A stretch of 64,000 nucleotides of DNA, taken from the NCBI RefSeq assembly GCF_041146395.1, contig NC_090984.1:82781114-82845113 (forward strand), read 5' to 3'. How positions within the stretch are numbered: the stretch's first letter is position 1; every line of letters begins with the position of its first letter. This DNA comes from Eulemur rufifrons. Lineage: Eukaryota > Chordata > Mammalia > Primates > Lemuridae. Shown in pieces: positions 24,610 through 38,612 of the stretch. Below the pieces are notes generated by a model that was not told the origin of the DNA, ran no database searches, and saw only the letters and a program-made list of their open reading frames with translations. The position numbers were made by a program, and so were the translations under genes.

Positions 24610-24800
24610 TTTATTCACATACAAGGGATATTTACTGCACACCTACTCTATCCTATGTACTGAGCACCGTGCAGGGTACTAGAGATACAGTACTGAGTAA
24701 GACATTTCCTGTGTATCCTAGGAGTTCACATATGGTAGAAGACAGAGAAAGGTAAACACACAATGAAGTACAATGTGATAAGAGCTATAACCATGATAAA
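24610..24800 (-). mobile_element. L2 LINE 3' fragment
   Basis: GCACACCTACTCTATCCTAT, GTACTAGAGATACAGTACTG and CTAGGAGTTCACATATGGTA match antisense L2. Confidence 0.72.
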
Positions 24801-25333
24801 CGAGTGGTGATTTGTGGAGGAGGGATCCCTAACCCAGCAGTTTTCTTTCAGAAAACTGCACAAGTAAAAAGAGTAGTATAATTTGCTAAGGAATCTCATT
24901 TGTAGATTATTTTTGCCAAGTCAGTAATTTGAGACTTCCAAATTTACTATATACCACAATTCTTCTCTGTTGAAATTTCCCTGTGTAATCATACAAGTAA
25001 TAGTAAAAGAATATTGAATAATTTCTTACTAAAGTAACTGAAATCATTTTAGCAACATTTCATGGGAAGTTATATGAAATGTTTTGCATTACTAAACATG
25101 TACTTTCAAAGTTCACAGATTTGCAAGAAGAGCAATCAATTGACAACACTTTCCTTTATAAGAGGAACATATAGAGTAGGACTTCATTATCATCTAGTAA
25201 AGAATGGATTTGTCCTATTGGTTTAATATTATTACTTGATTGGTAACTTCAAAGTCTTTCCTTTTTCAAAATCAATGTCTCGTTTTCCTCCTTGCCACAT
25301 CCTCTTCTCATTTTTTCATTTCTTTCTTTCCTT
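24801..25333. other. AT-rich unique sequence
   Basis: Nothing is recognised here. Confidence 0.45.
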
Positions 25334-25660
<327 letters not shown>

Positions 25661-25789
25661 TAAGCAGCGTTTGCTCTTTGTCTTAGAATTTTAGCTGATT
25701 CCATAAAATTTATGTTCTTGTATTTTCAAAATGGTCTGCAGTACTCATAACTCTCTTCCATGGGCCCTACTTATTTATATTCAGTTAAA

Positions 25790-25895
25790 GTTAACAAACG
25801 TGCTCTGAGCATATGCAACAAATATGCCAGGTGCTGTGCAAGGCGCTGAACACGTAGCGATGTGAGACCCAGCCCTGGCCCTCCTGGGAGTGGTC
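25790..25895 (-). mobile_element. L2 LINE 3' fragment
   Basis: TATGCCAGGTGCTGTGCAAG, GATGTGAGACCCAGCCCTGG and CTCCTGGGAGTGGTCAGTCT match antisense L2. Confidence 0.65.
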
Positions 25896-26649
25896 AGTCT
25901 AGTATTAGTCTCTAATGGACTCTGATAGAAGAGACACATTCACCAGCTGACCCTTAACGTCACAATTCCATCCTCAACTCCTGTGGTTTGTTTCTGAAAT
26001 TGTATCATAGGAAAATTGAAAATGAGAAGCTTCAAACTTAGGTGAACAATCGAGCTGAGGGAACCAAGGAAGGTCATAAGTAAATTTATAAAAACACTTA
26101 ACAGTAGGGAAATCAATAAAGACACAATGACAAAATGCCTTCAAATATCTCTTTTAATTCCCCAGCCTCTTTTGCCAACCTATTTACTGTCAAAATAGAT
26201 CACACTGTCTGGTCTACATTTTTGGCACAGAAAAATTAAGTCTTGTGTTTCCGCCTTGCTTGAAAATTATTGGCGTTATTATGGTATAGCCTTTCTTTCA
26301 AGGCACTTCAAAATGATTTACTTGTGTGATATTAATCTCACTGATTCGTATCCTTTAATTCTGACATTCTTTTTAAAGGATTGTTTTTCCAAGGCTTTGC
26401 TAGTGCACAATGTTCTCTAACCTATGTCACACTTTGTTACTGACCCCCTCTTCTTGATCCTTTTGCTTGTTTCCTGTTGTCCCTAAATTTATGTATCGAT
26501 CTTCAGGGAATTTTTAGAGGGGACAAGTTCTATTCTGCAGAATTACTGTTTCTGTTTTTACGGAAATAATGTATTTGGTTTAAACGTCATCTGACCCCAG
26601 TCAATAGCCCACTCCAGCTTCTCCCGGCGGAGATAGGGTTTGGAACTTA
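25896..26649. other. Unique sequence
   Basis: No gene or repeat family is recognised. Confidence 0.45.
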
Positions 26650-26785
26650 TTTTATTTATTTATTTTTGAGACAGGTTCTCACTCTGTTGCTCAGGCTGAT
26701 CTTGAACTCCTGGGCTCAAGTGATTCTCACGCCTCAGCCTCTTGAGCAGCTGGGACTACAGGCTCCTGTCACTATGCCCCACATG
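26650..26785 (-). mobile_element. Alu-like single arm (monomer or truncated copy)
   Basis: TTTTTGAGACAGGTTCTCAC, GAACTCCTGGGCTCAAGTGA and AGCTGGGACTACAGGC make one Alu arm of about 135 bases. It ends in GTCACTATGCCCCACATGG without the second arm. It may be a fossil monomer or a truncated Alu. Confidence 0.75.
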
Positions 26786-28539
26786 GAATGTTTTCTGCAT
26801 GTGGGAAGACCAGAACTTCAGACACAGAGCAGGTAGTCCCTGCTTGGGGAGTTGTAACCCAAGTTCTTACGTTAGCCTGGTCAAACTCTCTCTGGGCATG
26901 ACTGTTTGAATCCACATCCAGGCTTCCATGGCTCTTTCTTCCCTACTTCCAGCTCTGGTTCTGTCTACCTGCTCATCTCCTGCCTTCTCCCTGCTGTGTC
27001 CCTCTGTGCCCTTTGCCCTCTTCCGCAAGACCCAATGCTTATGGTCAGCACTCCTTCACTTCTCCCCACCCCAACTTTCACCCTTCCCCTTCCTTTCCCA
27101 CCAACACTTAGATTTATTTTCTCATGGGGTGTTAGAAAAGCAAGTTTCTTGAACTCATTCATTGCTGAAAACTTCCCCAGGAATGTATGTATTTAACACA
27201 TGCTTATATACATACATGTGTGACATTTCAGGCAATATCAGAGAAGAATCTGGGGGGCTTCATGCTACTCCACTTTATCCCCTAGTTAGCCCTGCCCAGA
27301 ACAAAGGGACAGGAGAATAAGGGTCCCACACTTCTCTCTGAAGGAAGAGTTGGCTGTCACTCTTCCTGTCCCTTGTCCTACTAACTTTTGTGCTGGGCAA
27401 TGAGACAGAGATTGGCATTTTTCCTTAGTGAAAGTCAGCCACTCTCTCTCAAGAAAGATTAGTTCTGCCCACCCTACCCTCTGACTCTCTTTGAACCAAA
27501 TATGATTCAGTCTTCTTGGCTCCTAACAGCCGAGGGTTGGCTCAGATGTCTGTGGGGAGGGAATGACCCTGTGACACGTAGATCAGATCATGATTATGCC
27601 TTTTAGAAGAACTCTTTAAAGGGGCTTCTATTCCCTTTAACTTATCCAAGAAATGCCTGGAATTCTGTTTTTTTTTTTTTCTGTGATAAAATAATAGCTC
27701 AATAATTCACTTATTCTTGATTACTCTTCAGCCTAACAATTAAGCCATTAAACATATCATCAGTATATGAGTGGGCACAATTTATTGCTACATGAATTCA
27801 CCCTCTTGTTCCCATTCCATTCTTCCTCCTTCCCTGCAGCCCACATATGCACTCCAGGGTGGCTTTGCTGGCACAGTTGATGGCTCCTTTCTGATGTAAT
27901 AGGATGAGAAAAGGGAGAGAGACCCAAAACTGAGACATGGAAGGAAAAGTAGGGAGGGCTTAGCCAGAGAAGGCAAGTCAATTGAAATAATAAAGAACTA
28001 GCTGGGCATGGCAGGGGAGGAGAGAATAAGAGATGAACAGTATTGCAAAGAGATTAGAGAGAGAGAGTTTGGGGATTTGGCATATAAGATGCTCTGGGAC
28101 AGTGGTGAGGTGCCCAAGATTGGAGAGTGCAGAAGGGGATGTGACAAGTGTTTCTGGTTTGTACATTGGTCACTTTATACTTCCTACAGAGATGCAAGTA
28201 AAAGAATAGCTTTCTTTTGTATTTTCCATTTGTTTTTAAAATTTATTTTTTTAAGTTACTTTTTTGTTGCCAGACTATGCTCCTTTATAAGCAATTCAGT
28301 GCAGAAATGGAACCAGGAGTTGTCCCAGAATTTTTTAGGGTTGCCCATATAACAAATATTTAGAATTTGGTGTGCACATATCATGGTTTTCTGCAATTTG
28401 CAAAAACAAAACAAAACAAAACAGAGGGATTATTGTTTCTTAATCCATAACCAACTTCTCGTTTTAGAGACTTCCTTTTCCCCCCCTCCCCAGGCACCCA
28501 AAGGAACACAAAAGCAGTTTTGGAATTTCTGCCAGTGAT
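26786..28539. other. Unique sequence
   Basis: The C/T-rich block at 26900-27120 gives several open frames with no recognised product. A T tract lies at 27669-27680. 28405-28424 is an (AAAAC)n tract. Confidence 0.45.
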
Positions 28540-29170
28540 GCCTTTTCATTATACAAACATCTATTAACTACCTGCTATGTGACAAGCAAAGATGAATAGA
28601 ACGTGGCCCTCACCTTCAGAGGCCCAAATGCTAATGGGTGAGATGCGGTGCTAACAAATCATGAAAACTGTGCAATTAGTGCTGAAATGGAGGTAGAGGG
28701 TCTGGAGTTTTATGTGTGCTCACAGAGGAGGAAACACTGGCTCTGCTTCCGTGGTCTGGGAAGGCTTCTGGGAAAAGCTGGATCTTAAAGGGTAAGTAGG
28801 GGGTCACTACCAGACAATATGGAGGAAGGGATAGGGTATTTTCTGGCAACAGGAATAGCACAGTCAAGATGCAGAGGAGAAAAGAACACGGCCCCATCAG
28901 GACCCTGCAGTGAAGGTGGACGTGAGGTTGCAGCAGGGACAGTAAAGTGAGAGTGTCCATGTGCGACATCTCAGAAGGCTCTGTAGGCCACGCAACGGAA
29001 TGAAGGCCTGTATCCCGTAAGCAACTGAAGAGTCATAACAGGGCAGTGATACGATCAACTCCTCACTTTAGAGATGTACTTCTGGTGGGGGTGGCTTAGA
29101 AGAGAGACTGGACTTAGGAGGACAAAGTAGGGAATATTGCAATCATATAGGAAAAATGAAAGCATTTAGG
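28540..29170 (-). mobile_element. L2 LINE, antisense, about 0.6 kb
   Basis: CATCTATTAACTACCTGCTA, GTGGTCTGGGAAGGCTTCTG, CTCTGTAGGCCACGCAACGG, CAGGGCAGTGATACGATCAA and AGTAGGGAATATTGCAATCA follow antisense L2 in order. The minus-strand open frames at 28676-28969 are L2 text. The one at 29166-29555 lies just beyond and has no recognised domain. Confidence 0.8.
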
Positions 29171-30934
29171 AAAAAAAGACAGTGGCAGGGAAATAGAGAA
29201 AAGGAGTCCAGGCAAAGAGAAAGTTCAGTGGTGGGAATGAAAGGATGAAGAACTTTAAATCAGATGGGATAACAGAGTGAAAAGGTTCTGGGACTATTCT
29301 TATATTCCTGCTGTGGACAACTGGTTTGTATTCCTCATGAAATACAATGGAGAATACAGAAAGAGGAACAGGCTCTGAATGAAGGTAGTTATATAATTTG
29401 GGGGCTAATAAATGTAAGAACCCTAAGGAACATCTAGCTAGAATGCTCAGTGCAAGAGAGATGCTCAGGCCAAAATTATGTCCTCTATTACCATCAACTT
29501 CCTCTACGATAAATGTTAAGAGGCACAAGGTACTAATGCCTGCAAGTAGGGCCATTGATGGATGTTAGTTTACAGACTTTTGTTTTATGCACTGATAAAG
29601 TGTGTCTAGGATAAGCTCATGGTTAGCAATTGATGCATAAATTGTTAATGGTTATTTCTCCTAAGAAATGAACACTTTGCAGATTTTGTGTGAGTACCTA
29701 TCGTGCTTGTGTTAAGAGCTCTAAACTGGATTAATCTCTCTTGGTCAGTCCTCACCTCCACACTTTACTTTTCTCTCCTGAAAAAGAGACTGTTAGGACC
29801 AGTTGGAAGCAATGAGGTATTAATGGCAGGTAGAGAAAGATCTTCAAATCTAGTTTTTAGCTTTGACGAGAGTTTTGTTGGCACCTCCCAGCAAGGGCCA
29901 GATTCACCCTGTGAAGGCCAGAGATGAAGAACTGGTTAGAAGGCAGCAGCCCAAATTCCTAGCCATTTTATCACTTGAAAGAGGTTTTCCTATGTAGGCT
30001 TAAATATAAGTACCAACCATTCTGATGGTTGAGATGGGGGGGGGGAGGGAGGAGAGAAAGAGAGATTTTTTTAAAAAAAAGATCTACAGTATTTGAATCT
30101 AGAGTTAATGCCAGAATCCACTGGTCTAAAATTAACCAAAAACTTGTTTCCATAATCTTTCCAACCATTAATAACATGCTTCTCATTTTTCTTCAACTTG
30201 GCATCATGTATATGTAAATTTACATTTAAAAGCTCATAATAACCATTGGCACTAGGATTCCTGATTTGGAGGTAACTCACATGTTGTTGCCTCTATGACC
30301 AATCCTCTCCTACTATTGTAATTCTATTTGCTGAAGGTTCAAATGTAGTTCCTCATTTTAAAACTTGAAACAACCCATTTTGTGATTTTCAGGTGCTAGT
30401 GGGTTATTATAACATCTGGGTCCTTTTTGATGAAAGATTTCCAGGAAAAAATAAGCAAACTCTGGTCCTGGAACATGAAATCAAATCAAATGGTATCCTG
30501 GGACTGTCTCAGAACATTTCATAGAAATTAAATTCTGTACCTTCCAGGTTAATGTGCTGTGGTCCCCAAGGTGTGCTAGGAAGGCTCACCTGCTGAGTTA
30601 CTCTGAGTCAGCCCTAGATTTCTAACATTCCCTGTCTGTTTACTTGCTGCAGGATTAAGGCAAGACTGGATTAAAAAGATAGAGGTGGGGAATTAACTCT
30701 GTTGCCTGGGAAGATTTGCTTTCCAGGCACTGATTCCTAAGGAGAAGTTTTTTTTAACTCAACCGTGTTGCTTGGACGCTAGAACAAGGATTCCCCTGCC
30801 CCCATCCCATGTTTAATCTGTAGCTTCTCCAAAGTAACTTGTGTTGGTATTGTGGGGAGAATGACTCACAAATTGAGTAAATCATTAAGAGCATCGAGGC
30901 TTAGTCATGCCTGTGCTATAAGTGAGGAATCCGA
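29171..30934. other. Unique sequence
   Basis: No recognised gene or repeat. 30033-30060 is a G10 run followed by a GGGAGGAGAGAAAG purine tract. Confidence 0.45.
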
Positions 30935-31265
30935 AAACCAAGTACTAGTCCTGGTCTGGCTGCTGACTGCCTGAGTGACTTGCTGTCTCTAAGCTCCAAC
31001 GTCCTCTAAAAATGATAAGAGCCAATATGTATTTAGTACTTCCTATGCTCCTGGAACTATTATTAGCATTTTGTGTACCATCTCATTTAACTCTCAGATT
31101 TCCACTCTGGCAAATGACTATAATCGTCTCCATTTTGCAGATGGAGAAATTGAGTCACATAGAGTTAAATAATTTGCCCAAGTTCATACAGTCAGTAATG
31201 GCAGCTTGGGTTCAAACTCTGACAGCCAGACTGCCTGTAATCTCTACCCTTATCCATGACACTAC
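30935..31265. mobile_element. Two MIR fragments in opposite orientation
   Basis: 30935-31012 resembles a + strand MIR (TGGTCTGGCTGCTGACTGCC, GAGTGACTTGCTGTCTCTAA). 31020-31265 is an antisense MIR (CTCATTTAACTCTCAGATTT, CCATTTTGCAGATGGAGAAA, AGACTGCCTGTAATCTCTAC). The second is the better match. Confidence 0.7.
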
Positions 31266-32039
31266 ACTACCTCCTAAAATGAAGGGAAGGGACTGGCCAC
31301 CCTGAGGGTCCTTTCAGCCCTGCCGGTGTGTTAAGGCTGGGGAGGCAAGCATTCGGTTTCTGGGTTGCGAAATGCACAGTGTTCAGCACCACCTCCTCCT
31401 TTCCCATCTATGAGAATCTTGGGGGACTATGTCTTCACCATTAGGCCTCTAAGGTAGCATTGCGGGACTTGGTTTAGTTCCTATGCCCCACAAGAATACT
31501 TATCAGGGTCATTCTTTTCTGAGCATGTGGGTTAAGTAAGATCTCAGTGGTAGTGGGACCTTGGAGAAATGAAGCATCTGGAATGTTGGCCACAGAGAAA
31601 AATGCTGCAGTGAGAGGCTGCAAGCCGCAAGCTCTCAGCTAGCTGACTTGATAGGGACCATGGTAAATCAGGAGAATAGTTGAGGCTGGCGCTGGATCTC
31701 AGGGCCAGAGCTGTTGGCCCAAAAGAACAGCAGCAGAAGCGGCAGCAACAGCAGCAAGAACAACAGACCGAGTCCAGGCTGAGAAAGCAGGCTGTGTGCC
31801 AGGAAGGGGCCGACTGAGTGGTCTGTGGGGGCTGTGGCAGGGGTGAGGGCTGGGGAATGAGAAAGGGAAGGAAGGAACAGACAGCATCGGAGGGACTTGA
31901 ACAAAGGGGTAGAGGAGATTATAGTCAAATCACTGTCAGCAGCCCAGGAGCAGACAAAACCACTGGAGTAAGCCCTCAAATGGAAATGAGAGGGAAAAGA
32001 AGCAAGCCGCTAACAGCTACCAAGAAGAGGAGGAAGTGG
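31266..32039. other. Unique sequence upstream of the 32 kb CpG patch
   Basis: No repeats are recognised. A CAG/CAA-rich purine stretch at 31725-31765 gives poly-leucine in the minus-strand frame, which is compositional. GAGGAAGT at about 32029 fits an ETS core. Confidence 0.45.
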
Positions 32040-32283
32040 GAGATGCGCTGCTTCCTGTAGAAAGAACGTTGATTGAAGACAAAGCTGGGTGGGGACTAGT
32101 CCCTGGGCTGCAGCCGCCGCCGCTGCTGCTACACATACACACAGCGCTGCCGCCGGGCTCCTCGGGCAACTCCTACTACTGCTGGGCTGGGCTGGGCTGG
32201 GCTGCGCCGGAGCTCGCCTGCACAGATCGGCTCCGGAGAGAGGGGAAAAGCCACTCTCCTCTGACCAAGCCTCGGAAGCTAAG
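32040..32283 (+). other. CpG-rich candidate promoter and first exon (5' UTR-like)
   Basis: About 14 CpGs fall in 32110-32275, including CAGCCGCCGCCGCTGCTGCT. The patch ends in a strong donor, GCTAAG/GTAAAG, at 32283/32284. ETS-type cores (GAGGAAGT, CTTCCTGT) stand at 32029 and 32050, and no TATA box is visible. The three frames give low-complexity peptides of no recognised family, so a non-coding first exon is the likeliest role. It also holds a G-quadruplex motif. Start position and gene identity are unknown. Confidence 0.42.
32184..32201 (+). promoter_or_regulatory. G-quadruplex motif, four GGG runs with 2-nt loops
   Basis: GGGCTGGGCTGGGCTGGG meets the strict G3+ N1-7 rule with identical CT loops. 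If the flanking patch is a 5' UTR the motif would be in the transcript sense strand, where such structures can affect translation or transcription. Confidence 0.6.
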
Positions 32284-34699
32284 GTAAAGGAAACATTTTC
32301 CATGTTATGCCTTTTTAATTGAGAAAGATGACCATCGCCTGTGGTTTTAGGGGTTGATTTCTAAGAGAAGACAGGGACATGGCTTACAGGACTGGGGGAA
32401 ATGATTAGGATGGGTTCTTGTGGAAGGGTCTTTGCGAATGACCAAATTTATGACACATTTGCTTTTTTAAAAAATCAGTGCTTAGCTTTCGTGACTCGCC
32501 AGGACAACACGCTAAATGCAAGAAGCTGTTTGCATAGTTCTCTTGGAAGAAAACCAGGGCTGAGTCCAAATCCATTAGGGCTGTGAAGCTGTGGTCTGAT
32601 CATCTAAGCGTTGCAGTTCCCTGGTTTTAGGGGTGTAAGTGTAAAATGTAAATTGCATTCTTTCTTACACATTGCACTGGGGTGTCTCCTGGTTTGCAAC
32701 ATAAAGGCTGTAATTTGGCGTTCAAGGGAGTTAAATCCTTTTGTACTCAGATTTTGCCAACAAAGGCTTGAATTGCGTATGTGAGGGGCAGTATTTACCA
32801 TTAAAAAAACTGTGTCTTCCTCCCTCAGCTCTGTGCAGCTGCTTTCAGGATAACCCCAGAAACAGCTACCATTTGCCAGTAGGTCTTATCCTAAAGTTGC
32901 ATCCTCATTCAAAGGAGCGTGGCGGGTTTAGGGACAGTAACTTGTCCAGAACCAGATACTGGTGTATATATGGGTTTTGTTTAAATGGATTTTATTTATC
33001 TCTAGGTCGAGGTGGATGTTAACCTCGGTAAGGGACAAAATATAAAAGTGCAGCTGGAGTGTTCCCTTACCTGTATATACTGTAGATAGACTGAAGTAGT
33101 AAAATCAGAACATGATTTTTATTCTTTGATTTTCTTGAGCAATGGATGTTCTTAATAAGAGCCCGGGACCATGACTTGTTCATATTTTTGAATATGTGAA
33201 GGTGCGATAAATAGGTCTAACGGATTAGAACTGAGATTGGGAGATTCCTTTGACAGGATATGTAGGAGAAAGAGTTTAATACCCTGGTGTAGCATGATTT
33301 AAAAAATTAAGGTTTTTGTCTTCAACAGAAAGTACAGTTAAGCAATACATAGTCATCGATACAGGTTTTTTTCATGAGTTTTTATAATGAAAGAAGATAG
33401 TTTTTCGAAAGAAAGAGAAAAAAACTACTTATAGTGGAGTAAAGATAATACAAATGCCATATTTTGACACTTATAAATTTTTAAAATACAGGTTTTTAAA
33501 TACCATCTCTGCCAGCTGAGAGTATATGTATATACCTCCTCATTTATCACCATTCTCAGTTGTGAAGAGCTATAGAGTTGTTTTTTTTTTTTTAATGCTA
33601 TCTTTATGAAATTGACTTGGCTTCTCAAAATGTGTGGGGTAGCAGCACATTTTCAGAGCTAGGAAGCTTTTATAGATACTAAAGAAAAAAATGTCTGTTT
33701 CTCTGTGGTTATTCTCATTAAAGTAAACCTGCACCATGACAAAGTATTGCTGATGTGGAAACCATGAAGCTCCTCTGAAGGATTCATTGAATTTAATCAA
33801 ACCTGTGGGCAAAACAAGTCATGATACAGATTCTACCATTCCACTTCCTATTTGCATCTGAAAGTAAAATATGTAAAGATAATCGTCCCAGAGAAGAGAC
33901 CTAGAGTAGATCTTCTCTAGAATGCCCCTATTGGAGTTCTATGATCAAGCTGCATGTTATTAAATGAAGAAAAAAGTTGGGCATCTGGGCTGTCTGAATG
34001 AGGACAGGGCTTACTCTTTGGCACTTAACTCATCTACAGGCTGTATTCATTAGGTAATGCCAACACCCTGCTTTGTTTGGGGATGTGTAGACGATCTGCG
34101 TTACTCTTCTGTGTGTGTTTCACACAAGAGTAAGAAAATGAAACCTCGCCCAATAGGCACAGTAGAGTCAAGAGGGTCCCCTGCCATCTTTCTGAAAACA
34201 ACTAAGAAGTGCCTATTTTCTGCATAGCACAAAACATTTTCTTAATTGTTAAATTCCAGCTTTAAGCAGAACATTAGTGAGTAAAAACAGATTATGATGG
34301 TAGCATGTTTAGCAAAAAGACAATATGCTCCTACGCTGTAAAATGAGACTAGTTCCACTTATTCTGGCCATATGGAATATTGAAAGACATAATGCTTTTT
34401 GCTCAGGGTATTCATTGGCTTTTGAGGGAGACGACCAACACTGAAATTTTAATTGTATGGTTTTTTTTTTTTGGTTTTTTTTTTTTCTTCCCCTGACATA
34501 TGGCCAGTGGCTGAATGGAAACATGACTCTATTATTTCATGGCCAGCCCTGGGTCTCATATGGTGGGCGTGTGGTGAATGTGTTTGGGTGACTGGCTTTT
34601 TTAGCCTACTTCAAAAGGCAGGCCCAACTTTTAAGTCTGAAAGCTGTATAGTCAAAGTAGAAAGCCTGTTCATGAAAGATTTCTGTGGGAGAAGAAAAG
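32284..34699. other. Unique intron-like sequence, repeat-poor
   Basis: I recognise no interspersed repeats in about 2.4 kb. T tracts lie at about 33581 and 34460-34486. Such a repeat-free stretch after a CpG-rich patch is common at promoters. Confidence 0.5.
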
Positions 34700-34900
34700 A
34701 ACACCATGGAGTGAAAAGAACACAGGCTTTGGAGCCGGGCACATCTGTCTTTGGATCCTACCGGTGGTTCTTACTACTTGACCTGGAACATTAGCTTATG
34801 AACCTTAGTTTCTTCATTGTAAAGAAGAGTGAGTAGTGCATAATAAGGCTTTGTTTTTGCTTTTGTGTGTGGATGAGTGAGCGCCTGCTGTATAGAAGGT
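34700..34900 (+). mobile_element. MIR SINE
   Basis: AGTGAAAAGAACACAGGCTT, GGAGCCGGGCACATCTGTCT and CTTAGTTTCTTCATTGTAAA follow MIR. Confidence 0.7.
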
Positions 34901-34984
34901 ACTCAAATGCCATTTTGTTTTTGGTGGTGGTGGCATAAGGAAGAGTTAACATATTCTTGACCTTTGCCACTGCCTCAAAGGTTT

Positions 34985-35845
34985 AAGGAGACTTCTTTAT
35001 TGTGATAAAATAAAATTGCCCGTTTTAACCATTTTAAGTATACAGTTCTGTGGTATTACATATATTCATTCACATTGTTGTCCTGTCACTGCCATCCATC
35101 CCCAGAACTTTTTATCTTTTGAAACAGAAACTCTGTACCTATCAAACAATAACTCCCCATCCCCGCTTCTCCCAGCCCTTAGCAATCACTGCTCCGCTTC
35201 CTGTCTATACATTGGACTAAGTACCTCATGTAAGTGGAATCATGCGGTATTTGTCCTTTGGTGACTGGCATAATTTGCTTAAGCATAATGTCTTTAAGAT
35301 TCATCCATGTTGTCACACGTGTTAGAATTTCCTCTTTTTTAAGGCTGAATAATAATTCCATTATATGTATATACCACATTTTATTTGTCTTTTGATAGAC
35401 ACTTGGGCCACCTTTTGGCTATTGTGAATAATGCTGCCGTGAACATGGACATACAGATATCTGTTAGAGTCCCTGCTTTCACTTCTTTTGGGTACCCAGA
35501 AGTAGAATTGCTGGAACATAGTAATTACATGTTTAATTTTTTGAGGAGCTGCCATTCTGTTTTCCACAGCAGCTGCACCATTTTACATTCCCACCAGCAG
35601 TGAGCAAGGGTTCCAATTTCTCCACATCCTCACCAATCCTTACTTTCTGGTGTGTGTTTGTTTTTGATAACAGCATCCTAAGTGGTATCTCCGTGTGGTT
35701 TTGATTTGCATTTCCTTAATGATCAGTGATATTGATCATCTTTTCTTGTGCTTATTGACCATTTGTATATCTTCTTTGGAGAAACGGCTATTCAGGTTCT
35801 TTGCCGATTTTTAATCAGATTGTTATTGAGGAGACATTTTAAAAT
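34985..35845 (-). mobile_element. L1M 3' end, antisense, about 0.86 kb
   Basis: AATTGCCCGTTTTAACCATT, ATCATGCGGTATTTGTCCTT, GAATAATAATTCCATTATAT, TTGGCTATTGTGAATAATGC, ATTCCCACCAGCAGTG and CCTTAATGATCAGTGATATT are standard stations of an L1MB/MC 3' UTR in reverse. Confidence 0.92.
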
Positions 35846-36782
35846 GGTGGGGTCTCTTAACATAATGTGTCATTAGATTGTGATTATAGTATTTATATTT
35901 AATCTCCTGGGTACAACAGTATTATCCCCGCCCAAATTAAATACTTCTCTTGAAAGCAACTTTTAAAATCAAAGGACAGAGTAAGAAAATATGTGTAGCT
36001 CCTGCTAATTGGTGATGTCAAGAACCTGGCAGTGAAATTCAAACCTTTCTTGTAGAGAGTCACACAAGTGAGCCTGCTGGTTAAGTCATGGACCAGCCTA
36101 CTACCAAGGAAGCACTGGAAGGCATTGCCTCAGTGCCTCTCTGGTTCCTACTCATGAGCTGAAGTTTCTCAGGATGAGAAAAATGCTCAGTAGGTAGAAG
36201 AGTCAGAAAAAGAGAGGAGAAACTAAAATACTACAGTGCTCCTAAGCCTTTTACGATGGAGAGAATTAAGCCACGGAGAAGGGGCGGTAGTAGTTAAACA
36301 ATACAATAGGTTTCTGAGACAAGTTTCTACTAATGAAATGGGATTCTAATCTAAGTTTCTTTCACTTTTAAAAATAAAGAATCCTTCTGTTTCATTTCCC
36401 ACTACAGATTTCACACCTAATCCTGAAACCGGTGAGACAGGGTATGGACAGAGCGGAGGAAAGCTGGGCAGAAAGATTAGGGAGACTCTGTTGAATAGCA
36501 ACAATAGCGGAGCTTTATGGTGTGGGTGCAGACATTGACCTTAAATGGTCTGAAGAGCTCCTGAATGATTAATGTTAACTTTCTGTAATGTACTCTGTGC
36601 CTGTGTTGGGAGGGAGGTTGTGAGTAATGACTCCCAACTTTATTTAATTTGCAAATCTATTCATTCTAAAATGACTGGGAGAATCCAAGTGCCTGGCTTT
36701 ACTAGATCTGGGTGGGAGAGCAGAGTTACAGAGCTGTGTTAAGACTTAGTCCTGCTGCCATTCCACCCCAAACGGTGAAGGA
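35846..36782. other. Unique sequence
   Basis: Nothing is recognised here. Confidence 0.45.
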
Positions 36783-36908
36783 TGTGTTAATTAGACTGAT
36801 TTGGTTAGTCCATAATATACACATGTCAAAACATCACTTTGTACCCCATAAGTATATATAATTATTATTCGTCAATTAAAAATACACCCCCCCCCCCAAA
36901 AAAAAGAC
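36783..36908 (+). mobile_element. L1MA 3' terminus with C-then-A tail
   Basis: GATGTGTTAATTAGACTGAT, CAAAACATCACTTTGTACCC and TCGTCAATTAAAAATA are the last 120 bases of an old L1. The tail then runs C12 A9. Confidence 0.82.
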
Positions 36909-37130
36909 TTAGTCTCTGGCCTGGGACACGGTAGAATGGTAGAGCTGAAAATAACCTGGGGGCAACCCAGCCTATATCAACCCCCCATGATGGAGAATTC
37001 ACAGGCCTGGAATTTAGTGTTGCATAGTTGATTAATGCCTTACCTCCCAACTCAAACTCCATTTCTCTTCGCCCTATATTAGGGCCAAGGCTTTATACTT
37101 TGCCACTTTTAAAATTGTAAGACCAAAATA

Positions 37131-38256
<1,126 letters not shown>

Positions 38257-38612
38257 TGTCTTAGTCCATTCGAACTGCTATAACAAATTACCATAGACTA
38301 GGTAACTTATAAACAACAGAAATTTATTTCTTATAGTTCTGGAGGCTGAGAAGTCCAAGATCAAATGCTGGCAGATTTGATGTCTGGTGAGGACCTGTTC
38401 CTCATAGATGGAGCCTCCTGTGGGTCCTTGCATGGCAGAAGGGGCCAGCTAGCTCCCTCAAGCCTCTTTTATAAGGGCACTAATCCCATTCATGAGGGCT
38501 CCATCCTTGTGACCTAATCACCTCCCAAAGGCCCCACATCTCAATATTATTGCATTGGGGATCAGGTTCCAACATATGAATTTTGGGGAACACAAACATT
38601 CAGACCATAGCA
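38257..38612 (-). mobile_element. MaLR (MST-type) solo LTR
   Basis: TGTCTTAGTCCATTCGAACT, GCTATAACAAATTACCATAG, TTCTGGAGGCTGAGAAGTCC, GGGCACTAATCCCATTCATG, CTAATCACCTCCCAAAGGCC and CATTCAGACCATAGCA form an antisense MaLR LTR. It is the best preserved of the three similar copies in the window. Confidence 0.9.

Noticed and set aside
29166..29555. 129-codon minus-strand frame with hydrophobic stretches
   Set aside because: Located next to an antisense L2. The hydrophobicity comes from T-rich sequence on that strand and no family is recognised.
31668..31979. Frame with a leucine run resembling a membrane segment
   Set aside because: The leucines come from a CAG/CAA-rich patch read in antisense, so this is composition and not a transmembrane gene.
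32036..32322. Overlapping frames across the 32 kb CpG patch as a protein N-terminus
   Set aside because: The frames run through the GCC/GGGCT repeats and past the splice donor, and the peptides are low-complexity. A 5' UTR is a better fit.
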